From: an uncultured Pelagibacteraceae bacterium
GTDB taxonomy: Bacteria > Pseudomonadota > Alphaproteobacteria > Pelagibacterales > Pelagibacteraceae
DNA length: 45,825 bases
Direction: 5' to 3'
Assembly (NCBI GenBank): GCA_902551895.1
Contig: CACDEU010000006.1
Span: forward strand, 1 to 45,825
Shown here: in pieces, positions 16,592-25,569 of the stretch
Layout: every line of letters starts with the position of its first letter
How positions within the stretch are numbered: position 1 is the first letter of the stretch
Program-made: the position numbers and the translations under genes
Notes under the pieces: generated by a model
What the model was told of the DNA's origin: nothing
Seen by the model: the letters and a program-made list of their open reading frames with translations, nothing else
The model's database searches: none

Positions 16592-17929
16592 ATGTTAGCA
16601 CAATATTTAAGTTATGAATTTATAGCTTTGTTCATGTTCATCACAATGTTGGTGATGATGTTTACCGGACAAAGAGTTTTTGGAGCCATTGGATTTGTTG
16701 CAACAGCATCAGCATTATTAATTTGGGGTGAAGGATCTATGGAGATGCCTTACACAGCAACATGGAAACTCTTTAAATGGTATCCAATGCTTACTTTGCC
16801 TTTATTTATTTATATGGGCTTTATGATTTCAGAATCTGGAATAGCCAATGATCTTTATAAGATGTTCCATGTTTTATTTGGAGGGTTGAAAGGTGGTCTT
16901 GCAATTGGAACTATGTTTATGATGGTAGCTATATCAGCAATGAACGGATTAAGTGTTGCAGGAATGGCAATTGGTGCAACGATAGCTTTACCTGAAATGT
17001 TAAAGAGAAATTATGATAAAAGGATGATTACTGGAGTAGTCCAAGCTGGAAGCTCGCTCGGAATCTTAATACCACCAAGTGTAGTGATGGTTTTGTATGG
17101 TATGATTGCTCGTCAACCAGTTAGTAAACTTTGGATGGCTGGAATTTTACCAGGTTTATTGATGGCTTCTTTATTTTTAATTTATATTTACGTTAGATGT
17201 AAACTTCAGCCAGAACTTGGCCCACCATTAAGAAAAGAGGAAAGAAATGTAAGTGTGGTTGAAAAAATTAGGTTATTAAAAGCTGGGATTATTCCATTTT
17301 TAATTTTCTTTTTCATGACAGGTTTATTCTTGATGGGAATTGCAAGTTTAGTTGAGTGTTCAGCTGTTGGAGCTTTTTTAGCAACTTTAGCAGCAATATA
17401 TAAAAGAAGATTTAATCAAAAAGTTTTAGAAAATACACTCAAAAAGACTTTGGGTGTTTCTTGTATGTTTATGTGGATTATTTTAGCCGCATTATGTTTT
17501 GGCGCTGTATTTGATGGGTTAGGAGCTGGAAGAGCGATTGAAACACTTTTTATAGAAAAATGGAATTTAACTCCATGGGGTGTTTTAATAATGATGCAGC
17601 TTTCATATATTTTAATGGGAATGTTTTTAGATGACACAGCTATGTTGGTAATTGTTGCTCCACTATATGTTCCTCTAATTATTTCATTAGGTTTTGATCC
17701 TATTTGGTATGGAGTTCTTTATACAATTACTTGCCAAATTGCTTATATGACACCTCCATTCGGGTATAATTTATTTTTAATGAGGGCAATGGCTCCAAAA
17801 GAAATCACTCTACAGGATATTTATAGATCAATAATTCCATTTGTCCTTATTATGGTTATAGGATTGGCAATAGTCATGGCTTTCCCAGAAATTGCAACCT
17901 ACCTTCCGGAAAAATATTTATCTCGATAA
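16592..17929 (+). CDS. dctM: TRAP transporter large permease (DctM)
   Basis: A 445-aa polytopic membrane protein with the length and motifs of DctM, the sodium-coupled transport channel of TRAP systems. Recognisable pieces are FTGQRVFGAIGF near the N-terminus, LPLFIYMGFMISESGIA, GAIGLSV-like MNGLSVAGMAIGAT, the conserved GVVQAGSSLGILIPPSVVMV and MTPPFGYNLFLMRAMAP near the C-terminus. About eleven to twelve membrane segments can be counted. It is two bases downstream of dctQ. The transported solute is not evident; members of this subtype take up organic acids. Confidence 0.92.
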   Translation: MLAQYLSYEFIALFMFITMLVMMFTGQRVFGAIGFVATASALLIWGEGSMEMPYTATWKLFKWYPMLTLPLFIYMGFMISESGIANDLYKMFHVLFGGLKGGLAIGTMFMMVAISAMNGLSVAGMAIGATIALPEMLKRNYDKRMITGVVQAGSSLGILIPPSVVMVLYGMIARQPVSKLWMAGILPGLLMASLFLIYIYVRCKLQPELGPPLRKEERNVSVVEKIRLLKAGIIPFLIFFFMTGLFLMGIASLVECSAVGAFLATLAAIYKRRFNQKVLENTLKKTLGVSCMFMWIILAALCFGAVFDGLGAGRAIETLFIEKWNLTPWGVLIMMQLSYILMGMFLDDTAMLVIVAPLYVPLIISLGFDPIWYGVLYTITCQIAYMTPPFGYNLFLMRAMAPKEITLQDIYRSIIPFVLIMVIGLAIVMAFPEIATYLPEKYLSR

Positions 17930-18055
17930 TTCAACTTTAAGTTTAATTTATTAATTTTTTTTCAATTATCTTTAAATTTATTGAATTATTAAGTTCCATA
18001 AGAATTTAATTTATAATAGTATTTTTTAATAATTTATAAAACGAGAGGAGACCAA

Positions 18056-19132
18056 GTGAAAAAAGATAAAAAGATAATAACGAATAAAAGACGTTCGTTT
18101 ATTAAAAAGGCGGGTTTACTAACGTTAGGTGCAGCAGGAGCGACTGCTATTAAAGCTCCATATGTTTACGCTGCATCAAATCCAATCAAATGGAGATTAC
18201 AGACTTACTCTGGAGCTCCGCTTGGTGCACATGTTATTAAGCCACAAATAGAAGCATTTAATAAAGCTGCGCATGGCGAAATGGAAATTGAACTTTACTA
18301 TGCAGATCAACTTGTTCCAACTGATGAATTGTTTAGAGCAATGCAAGCAGGAACTATTGATGCGGTACAAAGTGATGATGCTACAATGGGTTCGCCTGTA
18401 GATATACAGGTTTTTGGTGGATACTTCCCATTTGCTACAAGATACAGTTTAGATGTTCCATCATTATTTAAGTACTATGGTTTAAATGAAATTTGGGATG
18501 AAGCTTATAGTGAAGTAAAAGGAGTACAATGGTTAAGTACAAGTGCATGGGATCCATGTCATTTATTTACTGTAAATAAAAAAGTAACTAAACTTTCTGA
18601 CATGAAAGGACTTCGTGTATTTGGCGTTCCAACAGCAGGTAAGTTCTTGTCAAGATATGGCTTAATTCCTGTAATTGTACCGTGGGATGATGTTGAAGTA
18701 GCAATGCAAACAGGTGAACTGGACGGCGTATGTTGGTGCGGTTTTACTGAAGCCTATGAAGTAGGTTGGGCTGATATTTGTAAATATGCTTTAACTAATG
18801 CAGTTACTGGTGCATGGTTTGGATCTTATTTTGCTAACCAAAAAAGTTGGGATAAATTAAGTCCAAAACTTCAAGCTCTTTATAGAATGTCAATTAATGA
18901 CTCTCACTACTATAGACAAGTGTGGTATTGGGGTGGAGAAGCTGATCTTCGTGTTAACGGTAAAAAAATGGAGTTAACAAGCCTTCCAGCTAATGAGTGG
19001 AGTCAAGTTGTTGAAGACTCTAAAGAATTCTGGGATGAGACTTCTAAGATTAGCCCAAGAGCTAAAAAAGTTGTTGATGCATTTAAGAAATATGCACAAA
19101 CAATGGAAAAAGCAGGTTATCCTTACAGATAA
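18056..19132 (+). CDS. dctP: TRAP transporter substrate-binding protein (DctP), Tat-exported
   Basis: A 358-aa periplasmic binding protein of the DctP family. It starts with GTG five bases after a clear ribosome site (GAGGAGA). The N-terminus has a twin-arginine signal (NKRRSFIKKAG, hydrophobic stretch, cleavage near YAASN), so it is probably folded in the cytoplasm and exported by Tat. DctP features include WRLQTYS, the LVPTDELFRAMQAGTIDAV segment, the DMKGLRVFGVPTAGKF region where a conserved arginine binds a carboxylate, and GELDGVCWCGFTE. A carboxylate ligand is therefore likely, such as an organic or amino-acid-like anion. It completes the TRAP operon with dctQM. Confidence 0.9.
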   Translation: MKKDKKIITNKRRSFIKKAGLLTLGAAGATAIKAPYVYAASNPIKWRLQTYSGAPLGAHVIKPQIEAFNKAAHGEMEIELYYADQLVPTDELFRAMQAGTIDAVQSDDATMGSPVDIQVFGGYFPFATRYSLDVPSLFKYYGLNEIWDEAYSEVKGVQWLSTSAWDPCHLFTVNKKVTKLSDMKGLRVFGVPTAGKFLSRYGLIPVIVPWDDVEVAMQTGELDGVCWCGFTEAYEVGWADICKYALTNAVTGAWFGSYFANQKSWDKLSPKLQALYRMSINDSHYYRQVWYWGGEADLRVNGKKMELTSLPANEWSQVVEDSKEFWDETSKISPRAKKVVDAFKKYAQTMEKAGYPYR

Positions 19133-19143
19133 TTATTTTATTT

Positions 19144-19170
19144 TTAGGCGCCTTTCATTAAGGCGCCTAA
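19144..19170. terminator. GC-rich hairpin between convergent dctP and SDR genes
   Basis: A perfect 11-bp stem (TTAGGCGCCTT with AAGGCGCCTAA) around a five-base loop lies between the stops of the two convergent genes. Neither strand has a good U-tract immediately after the stem, so it is either an imperfect bidirectional terminator or a 3'-end stabiliser for both mRNAs. Confidence 0.55.
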
Positions 19171-19177
19171 TTAAATC

Positions 19178-19933
19178 TTAAGGTTTTGAAGTAATACCAC
19201 CGTCTACAATCATCTCAATTCCAGTAATATAGCTAGCTTGATCGCTCAATAAATACATACAAGCATTTGAAATATCCTCTGGCTTACCGACTCTTTGAAG
19301 TGGAATCAACTTTTCTAAATTTTTTTTTGCTTTAGGGTTTTTTTTCCAACGTTTTTGCATTCCAGTTTCTATTGGACCAGGTAAAATTATGTTTGATCTT
19401 ATATTCTTTGCAGCAAACTGTATTGCTAATGATTTTGAAAGTCTAATCATTGCAGCTTTAGACGCCCCATATGCGTCCTGAGGCTTATCATCACCTGATA
19501 AAGCGTCTATAGACGAAATATGTACCATTGAACCAAAATTATTTTTTTTCATTAATGGTAAAATAATTTTTGATAAATACATCATTGATTTTAGATTTAT
19601 TTCAAATACTTTATCCCAAATTTTTGGCTTTATATCAGCTACAGATACATCTTTATTAAACCATAAAACTCCTATTGTATTAACAAGATAGTCAACAGTT
19701 TTATTTTTTTTATAAAACTTTTCGATAATTAATTTAAATTTTTTAAAATTTGTAGCATCTACTTTTGCGAACGTACAATTTTCATTTTCATTTAAAAAAG
19801 TTTTACCTGGACTTTTAACATCTAACATTAATACATTTATGTTATTTTTTGATAACATTTTAGATATTTCAAGCCCCATACCACCACTAGCACCTGTGAC
19901 AATTGCATTCTTACCTCTGTAAAATAATTTCAT
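19178..19933 (-). CDS. Short-chain dehydrogenase/reductase
   Basis: A 251-aa classical SDR. It has the nucleotide motif TGASGGMG at the N-terminus, a VNTIGV segment in place of the usual NNAG, the catalytic YGASK with the serine in HISSIDALSG, and a VDGGIT C-terminus. The acidic residue in LMLDVKSP after strand 2 suggests preference for NAD(H). It starts immediately after the aldehyde dehydrogenase stop, with no gap, so the two are co-translated and probably act in one oxidation pathway. Substrate is unknown; the TRAP transporter next door may supply it. Confidence 0.85.
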   Translation of the reverse strand: MKLFYRGKNAIVTGASGGMGLEISKMLSKNNINVLMLDVKSPGKTFLNENENCTFAKVDATNFKKFKLIIEKFYKKNKTVDYLVNTIGVLWFNKDVSVADIKPKIWDKVFEINLKSMMYLSKIILPLMKKNNFGSMVHISSIDALSGDDKPQDAYGASKAAMIRLSKSLAIQFAAKNIRSNIILPGPIETGMQKRWKKNPKAKKNLEKLIPLQRVGKPEDISNACMYLLSDQASYITGIEMIVDGGITSKP

Positions 19934-21310
19934 CTATTGCTCTTTTCTTAAATGAAAGCTTTTAGGGGCTGTTAGTTTTTCATAAGCAATTTCAGACAAT
20001 GAACAACCTTTTCCAGTTTCTTTAACACCTGTCCATGATAAAGCTGGATCTAAATAATCACATCTGTTCATAAAGAACGTTCCTGTTTGAACTTTATTTC
20101 CAACTTTTTCAGCTATTTCAATATCTTTAGTCCAAATTGATGCAGTTAAACCATAAGGACTATCATTCATTAAATTTATTGCTTCATTTTCATCTTTAAC
20201 TTTCATAATTCCAACACAAGGACCAAAAGTTTCTTCCATCATAAAGCTCATCTCGTGATTTACATTTGTTAAAACTTGAGGGATTAGATAATTTTTATGC
20301 TCTTTAGGATAATTAAATTTATTTTCATCAATCATTTTTTTTGCACCCTTACCTATTGCAGAACTTATCTGATTAATAATAAATTCAGCTGCAGATAATT
20401 TTACGACAGGACCTAAGTTTGTTTCTTTTTTTAGGGGGTTACCAAATTTATAATTGTAGGTTAAAGAAATAAAAGATTCTAAAAATTTATCATAAATTTT
20501 TTCATCTACATAAATTCTTTCAATTCCACAACAAGATTGACCTGAATTAAAAAAAGAACCATCAACTAAATTTTCTATTGTTTTTTCTAAATCACAATCG
20601 TATCTAGCATATGCAGGATCTTTACCACCAAGTTCTAAAGCCATATCAATAAACTTAGTATGAGTTGCTTTTTGAACTTCATATCCAGCTTTAACTGAAC
20701 CAGTAAATGAAACAAAATTTACTCTAGTATCTGATACAACTTTCAGCCCATCTTGATGATTTAAATGTAAATAATTAAAAACATCTTTTGGTAAAGTTTT
20801 TTGTGCGGACTTATAAAGTTGCTCAGCACATAATGGTGTTTGAGCAGAATGTTTCAAAATAACCGTATTTCCTGCCGCCATTGCAGGTATAATTGAATTA
20901 ACTGCTGTTAGGTAAGGATAATTCCATGGTGCAATTACAAACACAACACCTAATGGTTTTCTTCTAATAAAATTTTTAAAATTATTATCTTTTGTTACAT
21001 CAATGTCTGCTAATTTATTTTCAGCAATCGATAGCATATAGTCAGCTCTTTCTTTAAATCCATTAAGTTCACCGGCAACTTGAGAAATTGGTCTTCCTAT
21101 TTGTCTACATAGCTCTTCAGTAATAATTTCTTTCTTAGATAAAAAATCTTCAACAAAGTTACCCAATAATTCAACTCTTTCTTTTACACTTATTTGCCCC
21201 CAACTTATTTGAGCTTTTACTGAATTGTTAAGTGTTTCTTCTATTTTATGAGAATCGTATTCTCTCTCGATATAAACTTTGTTATCAATTGGACTTATTG
21301 TTTTTTGCAT
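19934..21310 (-). CDS. NAD(P)-dependent aldehyde dehydrogenase
   Basis: A 458-aa aldehyde dehydrogenase oxidising an aldehyde to its acid. The APWNYP motif (about residue 127), the substrate-base glutamate in LELGGK (E226) and the nucleophile cysteine in NSGQSC (C260) are all present, with ETFGPCVGIMKV later. It is near the short end of the family, lacking some N-terminal residues. It is paired with the SDR gene downstream and divergent, with 73 bases between, from an iron-dependent alcohol dehydrogenase. An alcohol-aldehyde-acid oxidation series is therefore plausible. The actual substrate cannot be told. Confidence 0.88.
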   Translation of the reverse strand: MQKTISPIDNKVYIEREYDSHKIEETLNNSVKAQISWGQISVKERVELLGNFVEDFLSKKEIITEELCRQIGRPISQVAGELNGFKERADYMLSIAENKLADIDVTKDNNFKNFIRRKPLGVVFVIAPWNYPYLTAVNSIIPAMAAGNTVILKHSAQTPLCAEQLYKSAQKTLPKDVFNYLHLNHQDGLKVVSDTRVNFVSFTGSVKAGYEVQKATHTKFIDMALELGGKDPAYARYDCDLEKTIENLVDGSFFNSGQSCCGIERIYVDEKIYDKFLESFISLTYNYKFGNPLKKETNLGPVVKLSAAEFIINQISSAIGKGAKKMIDENKFNYPKEHKNYLIPQVLTNVNHEMSFMMEETFGPCVGIMKVKDENEAINLMNDSPYGLTASIWTKDIEIAEKVGNKVQTGTFFMNRCDYLDPALSWTGVKETGKGCSLSEIAYEKLTAPKSFHLRKEQ

Positions 21311-21383
21311 AATTATTTTGGTTAAATTTATTTTATAAAATGCTATATATCATCAAAAATTTCTAAAAGAGTAAATAGATAAC

Positions 21384-22553
21384 ATGCAAAAATATAATTG
21401 GAATTATCCAACAACAATGTGGGTTGGTGAAAATAGAATTAAAGACCTAGGCTCAGCCTGTAAAACTTTAAATATAAAGAAACCTTTGCTAGTAACAGAC
21501 AAAGGTCTTTCCCAATCTGATATTGTTAAGAATACTTTATCAAATTTAAAGAACGAGGGAATTGCTGTAGAATTATATTCTAATGTAGTTGGAAATCCCA
21601 CAGGAACAAATGTTAATGAAGGTGTAGAAAGTTATAAAAAAAATAATTGTGACGGTGTAATTGCCTTTGGTGGTGGAAGTGGATTAGATGTTGGAAAAGC
21701 AGTAGCATTTATGTCTGGTCAAACTTTACCTATATGGGATTTTGAGGATGTTGGAGATAATTGGACCAGAGCTAATTCGGATAAAATAGCTTCTATAATT
21801 GCTGTACCCACAACTGCTGGAACTGGTTCAGAAACAGGAAGAGCATCAGTTATTTTAAATGAAGATACAGGTGTAAAAAATATTATTTTTCATCCAAAGT
21901 TTTTACCATCAATTGTAATTCTGGATCCTGTTTTAACTGTTGGCTTACCATCAAAAATAACAGCTGCAACAGGCATGGATGCTTTAGCTCATAACCTAGA
22001 AGCTTATTGTGCCCCAAGCTATCATCCTATGGCTGATGGAATTGCGTTAGAAGGAATGAAATTAATTAATAAATGGTTACTTGAAGCAGTTAATAATGGA
22101 ACAAATATAGAAGCGAGAATGAATATGTTAACAGCGGCAAGTATGGGATCAACAGCTTTTCAAAAGGGATTGGGGGCAATACATTCATTAAGTCATCCAG
22201 TTAATGCGTTAAATAATGTTCATCATGGTTTATCAAATGCGATTTTTATGCCTTATGTTTTAACTTTTAATAAAGATGTAATTGAGGATAAAATTATTAA
22301 AGTTTGTGATTATTTGGAATTAAAGAATAAAACATTTGATGGATTTATTAGTTGGATTTTAGATTTGAGAAAAAAATTAGAAATTCCTCATAAACTATCA
22401 GAAGTGATTAAAGAAAAAGACTTACAATTAGATCGGCTATCAAAAATGGCTTTAGAAGACCCTTCAACTGGTGGTAATCCAAAAGAATTAACTGAAGCTG
22501 ATATGAAACTTATGTATCAACATAGTATGTCAGGTACACTTTTCAATGACTAA
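21384..22553 (+). CDS. Iron-containing alcohol dehydrogenase
   Basis: A 389-aa group III alcohol dehydrogenase. The nucleotide-binding FGGGSGLDVGKA (about residue 95), VPTTAGTGSE, and the metal site GMDALAHNLEAY with the histidines of AIHSLSHPVNALNNVHHG are visible. It would reduce or oxidise an alcohol/aldehyde with NAD(P). The start ATG lies 73 bases from the divergent aldehyde dehydrogenase start, so the two may share a control region. Its stop overlaps the amidotransferase start by eight bases, suggesting translational coupling with that gene. Substrate unknown. Confidence 0.9.
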   Translation: MQKYNWNYPTTMWVGENRIKDLGSACKTLNIKKPLLVTDKGLSQSDIVKNTLSNLKNEGIAVELYSNVVGNPTGTNVNEGVESYKKNNCDGVIAFGGGSGLDVGKAVAFMSGQTLPIWDFEDVGDNWTRANSDKIASIIAVPTTAGTGSETGRASVILNEDTGVKNIIFHPKFLPSIVILDPVLTVGLPSKITAATGMDALAHNLEAYCAPSYHPMADGIALEGMKLINKWLLEAVNNGTNIEARMNMLTAASMGSTAFQKGLGAIHSLSHPVNALNNVHHGLSNAIFMPYVLTFNKDVIEDKIIKVCDYLELKNKTFDGFISWILDLRKKLEIPHKLSEVIKEKDLQLDRLSKMALEDPSTGGNPKELTEADMKLMYQHSMSGTLFND

Positions 22554-23361
22554 TTTAAATATTCTCATAGTAGAGGGAAATGATCCTAAGAATAATGAAT
22601 TTTTTGTAAAAGCCGCAAAGGCATCTTGTTCAGAAAACTTAAAAAATTTAGTTTTAAAATTAGAACCAAGTTTAAAAATTAAAATTATTAATCCAGCAAA
22701 TGACAACGAAACAAAAGCTGTTTTGGGCAGTATTTCAAATTATCATGGCATCATTTTTACAGGTGGAGCTATGAGATTAAATGATATGACAGATGAAATT
22801 AAAAAACATTTAGATTTTGCATCTAATTGTTTTAAATATGAGAATAAAATTTTAGCAATTTGCTGGGGATTACAAGTTTGTTCTACAGTAGCAGGAGGAA
22901 AGGTTGCTCCAGGAAAAAATGGAGCACATATAGGCATAGCTTCAGATATTGAAATTAATGATGAAGGAAAAAAAAATCCCATATATAAAAATAAAAAATT
23001 AAAATTTACATCTCCTGCATTTAATTATGATGAAGTATGTAAAATCCCTGATGGCGCTACCTTATTATCTAGCGACAAAGTCAATAAAGTAATGGGATTA
23101 TATTTTAGATCAGGAAAATCTGAAATTTGGGGGTTACAATACCATCCAGATTACGAATATTGGCAGATGCTAAATTTGTCTAATGGCAGAAAAGATCGTA
23201 TATTGCAAAACAATCATTTTGATAATGAAACTGATTTTCAAAATCACTTAAATTATATTAAAGAAGAAGATAAGAAATTAGACTTTGAAAATAGAACATG
23301 TGAAATAAGAAATTGGCTTAACCAGCTAACTCTAGCAAAGAAAAAAGAATCTAATTATTAA
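22546..23361 (+). CDS. Class I glutamine amidotransferase-like protein
   Basis: A 271-aa protein of the GMP-synthase-type class I amidotransferase fold. The nucleophile cysteine is C106 in ILAICWGLQ and the catalytic histidine is H200 in LQYHPDYEY. The usual HPE is HPD here, an acidic replacement that should keep the triad. The C-terminal 60 residues are charged and helical. It overlaps the Fe-alcohol dehydrogenase by eight bases and lies 21 bases before gshA, so it may handle a gamma-glutamyl or glutamine-derived compound. No synthetase partner is fused to it. Exact reaction unknown. Confidence 0.8.
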   Translation: MTNLNILIVEGNDPKNNEFFVKAAKASCSENLKNLVLKLEPSLKIKIINPANDNETKAVLGSISNYHGIIFTGGAMRLNDMTDEIKKHLDFASNCFKYENKILAICWGLQVCSTVAGGKVAPGKNGAHIGIASDIEINDEGKKNPIYKNKKLKFTSPAFNYDEVCKIPDGATLLSSDKVNKVMGLYFRSGKSEIWGLQYHPDYEYWQMLNLSNGRKDRILQNNHFDNETDFQNHLNYIKEEDKKLDFENRTCEIRNWLNQLTLAKKKESNY

Positions 23362-23382
23362 AAGATTTAGTACAAAATTTTA

Positions 23383-24639
23383 ATGGAAATTACATCAAAA
23401 AATCAGATAATTGATTATTTTTCCTCTGGATGTAAAGCAGACTTATTAATAGGAGTAGAGAATGAAAAATTTCTATTTAGAGAAAAAGACCAGCAAAGAG
23501 TTAATTATTCAGACATAAAAAAAGTATTAAATTTATATTCAGAAAAATATAAATGGGAAAAAATATTTGAAAATGAAAATTTAATTGGCTTAAAGTTAGG
23601 TGGAAAATCAATTACTCTTGAACCTGGAAATCAAATCGAATTATCAGGCGATAAATATAAAAATATTCATGGAGTTTGTTCAGAGTCATATGATTTTCAA
23701 TCAAAACTTAACGAAATCTGCAAAAATTTAAAATTAAAAACTATTGCCGTAGGGCATGATCCTTACTCAAAATTAAGTGATGTGCCTAATAATCCAAAAC
23801 AAAGATATGAGATAATGACCAAAGAAATGCCAAAAAATGGAAAACAGAGTTTAAATATGATGTATCAAACATCAGGAACGCAAATAAATATCGATTACTC
23901 ATCAGAAGAGGATTTTAAAAAAAAATTTAAAGTAATTTCTTTCTTAATTCCAATCACTATCGGGGTTTTTGCCAATTCTGCAATTTCAGAGAATAAACCA
24001 AGTGGATACTTATCACTAAGATCTAAAGTTTGGCAAGGGACCGCAAGAGGAGGTTTACCAGAAATTTTTTTAGAGGATATGGATTTCGAAAAATATGCTG
24101 ATTTTGCAATCAACTTTCCACTTTTGTTTTTAAAAAAAAATAATTTATATACATCAGCTAATGGAAAAAAATTTAAAGATTTTATGGAAGGTAAAATTGA
24201 AAATACAAAAAATTTACCAAATTTAGATGATTTAGAATTACATCTCAGCACCATATTTACAGAAAATAGATTAAAAAAGTATATTGAGATTAGATCCTTA
24301 GATGCATGTGAATGGGATTGTCATTGTGCTGGACCAGCTTTTTTAATTGGATTAATCTATGGTAATTTAGAAAGTACAATTAGTATAATCAATAATTGGA
24401 AAAAAGAAGATGTCTTAAATGCTTACATAGAAGCGCCAAAAAAAGGATTAAATACAATTATAAATAATAAAAAAATTCTAGATTGGCTAAAGATTTTTTA
24501 TAACATCTCAAAAAATGGTTTAGAAAAAAGAAAAGAGTTAAATAAAACAAAAAGAGATGAAACAATTTTTTTGAATAATATTAAACAGATATTAGATGAC
24601 AAAAAAACTAAGGCTGATAAATCTTTAGAAAACGAATAA
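23383..24639 (+). CDS. gshA: Glutamate-cysteine ligase (alphaproteobacterial/plant type)
   Basis: A 418-aa GCS2-type ligase that joins glutamate and cysteine in the first step of glutathione synthesis, using ATP. Family features are IGVENEKFLFRE near the N-terminus, LEPGNQIELSG, MMYQTSGTQINIDYSSE, the ISENKPSGYLSLRSKVWQ region and the C-terminal YIEIRSLDACEWD. It is directly abutted by gshB (zero gap), completing the pathway. A cytoplasmic enzyme. Shorter than the E. coli GshA and of a different lineage, as expected for alphaproteobacteria. Gamma-glutamylation of another amine instead of cysteine cannot be fully excluded. Confidence 0.87.
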   Translation: MEITSKNQIIDYFSSGCKADLLIGVENEKFLFREKDQQRVNYSDIKKVLNLYSEKYKWEKIFENENLIGLKLGGKSITLEPGNQIELSGDKYKNIHGVCSESYDFQSKLNEICKNLKLKTIAVGHDPYSKLSDVPNNPKQRYEIMTKEMPKNGKQSLNMMYQTSGTQINIDYSSEEDFKKKFKVISFLIPITIGVFANSAISENKPSGYLSLRSKVWQGTARGGLPEIFLEDMDFEKYADFAINFPLLFLKKNNLYTSANGKKFKDFMEGKIENTKNLPNLDDLELHLSTIFTENRLKKYIEIRSLDACEWDCHCAGPAFLIGLIYGNLESTISIINNWKKEDVLNAYIEAPKKGLNTIINNKKILDWLKIFYNISKNGLEKRKELNKTKRDETIFLNNIKQILDDKKTKADKSLENE

Positions 24640-25569
24640 ATGAATAAAATTGTTGCAATACAAGCTGACTCTATTGAAAAAATAAATCCAAAAACAGATA
24701 CAACTTTATTGCTAGCTTTAGAAGCTCAAAAAAGAAAACATAAAATATATTGGTTTGAATCAAAAGATTTAAGCTTTATAAATTCAAAGTTATTTGCAGA
24801 TGTGAAAGAATTAAGATTGTTCAGTAATGACAAAAAATATTTTAAAATAATTAGGAAAAAAAAGTTTAATTTATCAAGTTCTAAAGTAATTTTAATTCGG
24901 CAAGATCCACCCTTCAATATAGATTATATTAATTCTACACTTTTACTAGATTCAATTAAAAACAGAACAAAAATTATTAATAATCCAGAATCAGTAAGAA
25001 ATATATCTGAAAAGTTGTTTTCAATTAAATTTATGCAATTGATGCCACCAACTATTTTTACAAAAAATTTAAATGAGATAATAAATTTTTATCAAAAACA
25101 TAAGAAAATAGTACTTAAACCCGTTAATGGATATGCAGGAAAAAATATTAATTTTATTAATAGAAAACTAAATCTGGGTGCATTAAGGAAATATTTAAAA
25201 AAAACAGGTTTTGTAATGGTTCAAAAATTTCTACCTTTAGTAAAATATGGAGATAAAAGGGTTTTTATTATTAATGGCAAAGTTGTCGGTGCTATCAAAA
25301 GAGTCCCATCTAAAAATTCGATTTTATCAAATATATCACAGGGTGGAAAAGCATTTAAAACAAATTTAAATAAATTTGAAAAAAAAGTTTCTGATCATGT
25401 AGCCAAAGTATTGAAAAAAAATAATATTTATTTTGCAGGAATTGATTTAATTTCTGGAAAATTAATCGGAGATATCAATGTAACATCTCCCACAGGTTTA
25501 ATTCAATTCAAACAATTGACTGGAATAAATCTGGCAGAATATTTTTGGGATAAGTTAAAATTAAAATAA
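24640..25569 (+). CDS. gshB: Glutathione synthase
   Basis: A 309-aa ATP-grasp ligase that adds glycine to gamma-glutamylcysteine. Motifs match prokaryotic Gsh[25 protein letters not shown], the ATP-lysine segment [29 protein letters not shown], a glycine-rich NISQGGKA and the Mg-site [11 protein letters not shown]. Length agrees with E. coli GshB. It begins the base after the gshA stop, a tight operon. Its last nine bases overlap the end of convergent fhs. Confidence 0.9.
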   Translation: MNKIVAIQADSIEKINPKTDTTLLLALEAQKRKHKIYWFESKDLSFINSKLFADVKELRLFSNDKKYFKIIRKKKFNLSSSKVILIRQDPPFNIDYINSTLLLDSIKNRTKIINNPESVRNISEKLFSIKFMQLMPPTIFTKNLNEIINFYQKHKKIVLKPVNGYAGKNINFINRKLNLGALRKYLKKTGFVMVQKFLPLVKYGDKRVFIINGKVVGAIKRVPSKNSILSNISQGGKAFKTNLNKFEKKVSDHVAKVLKKNNIYFAGIDLISGKLIGDINVTSPTGLIQFKQLTGINLAEYFWDKLKLK

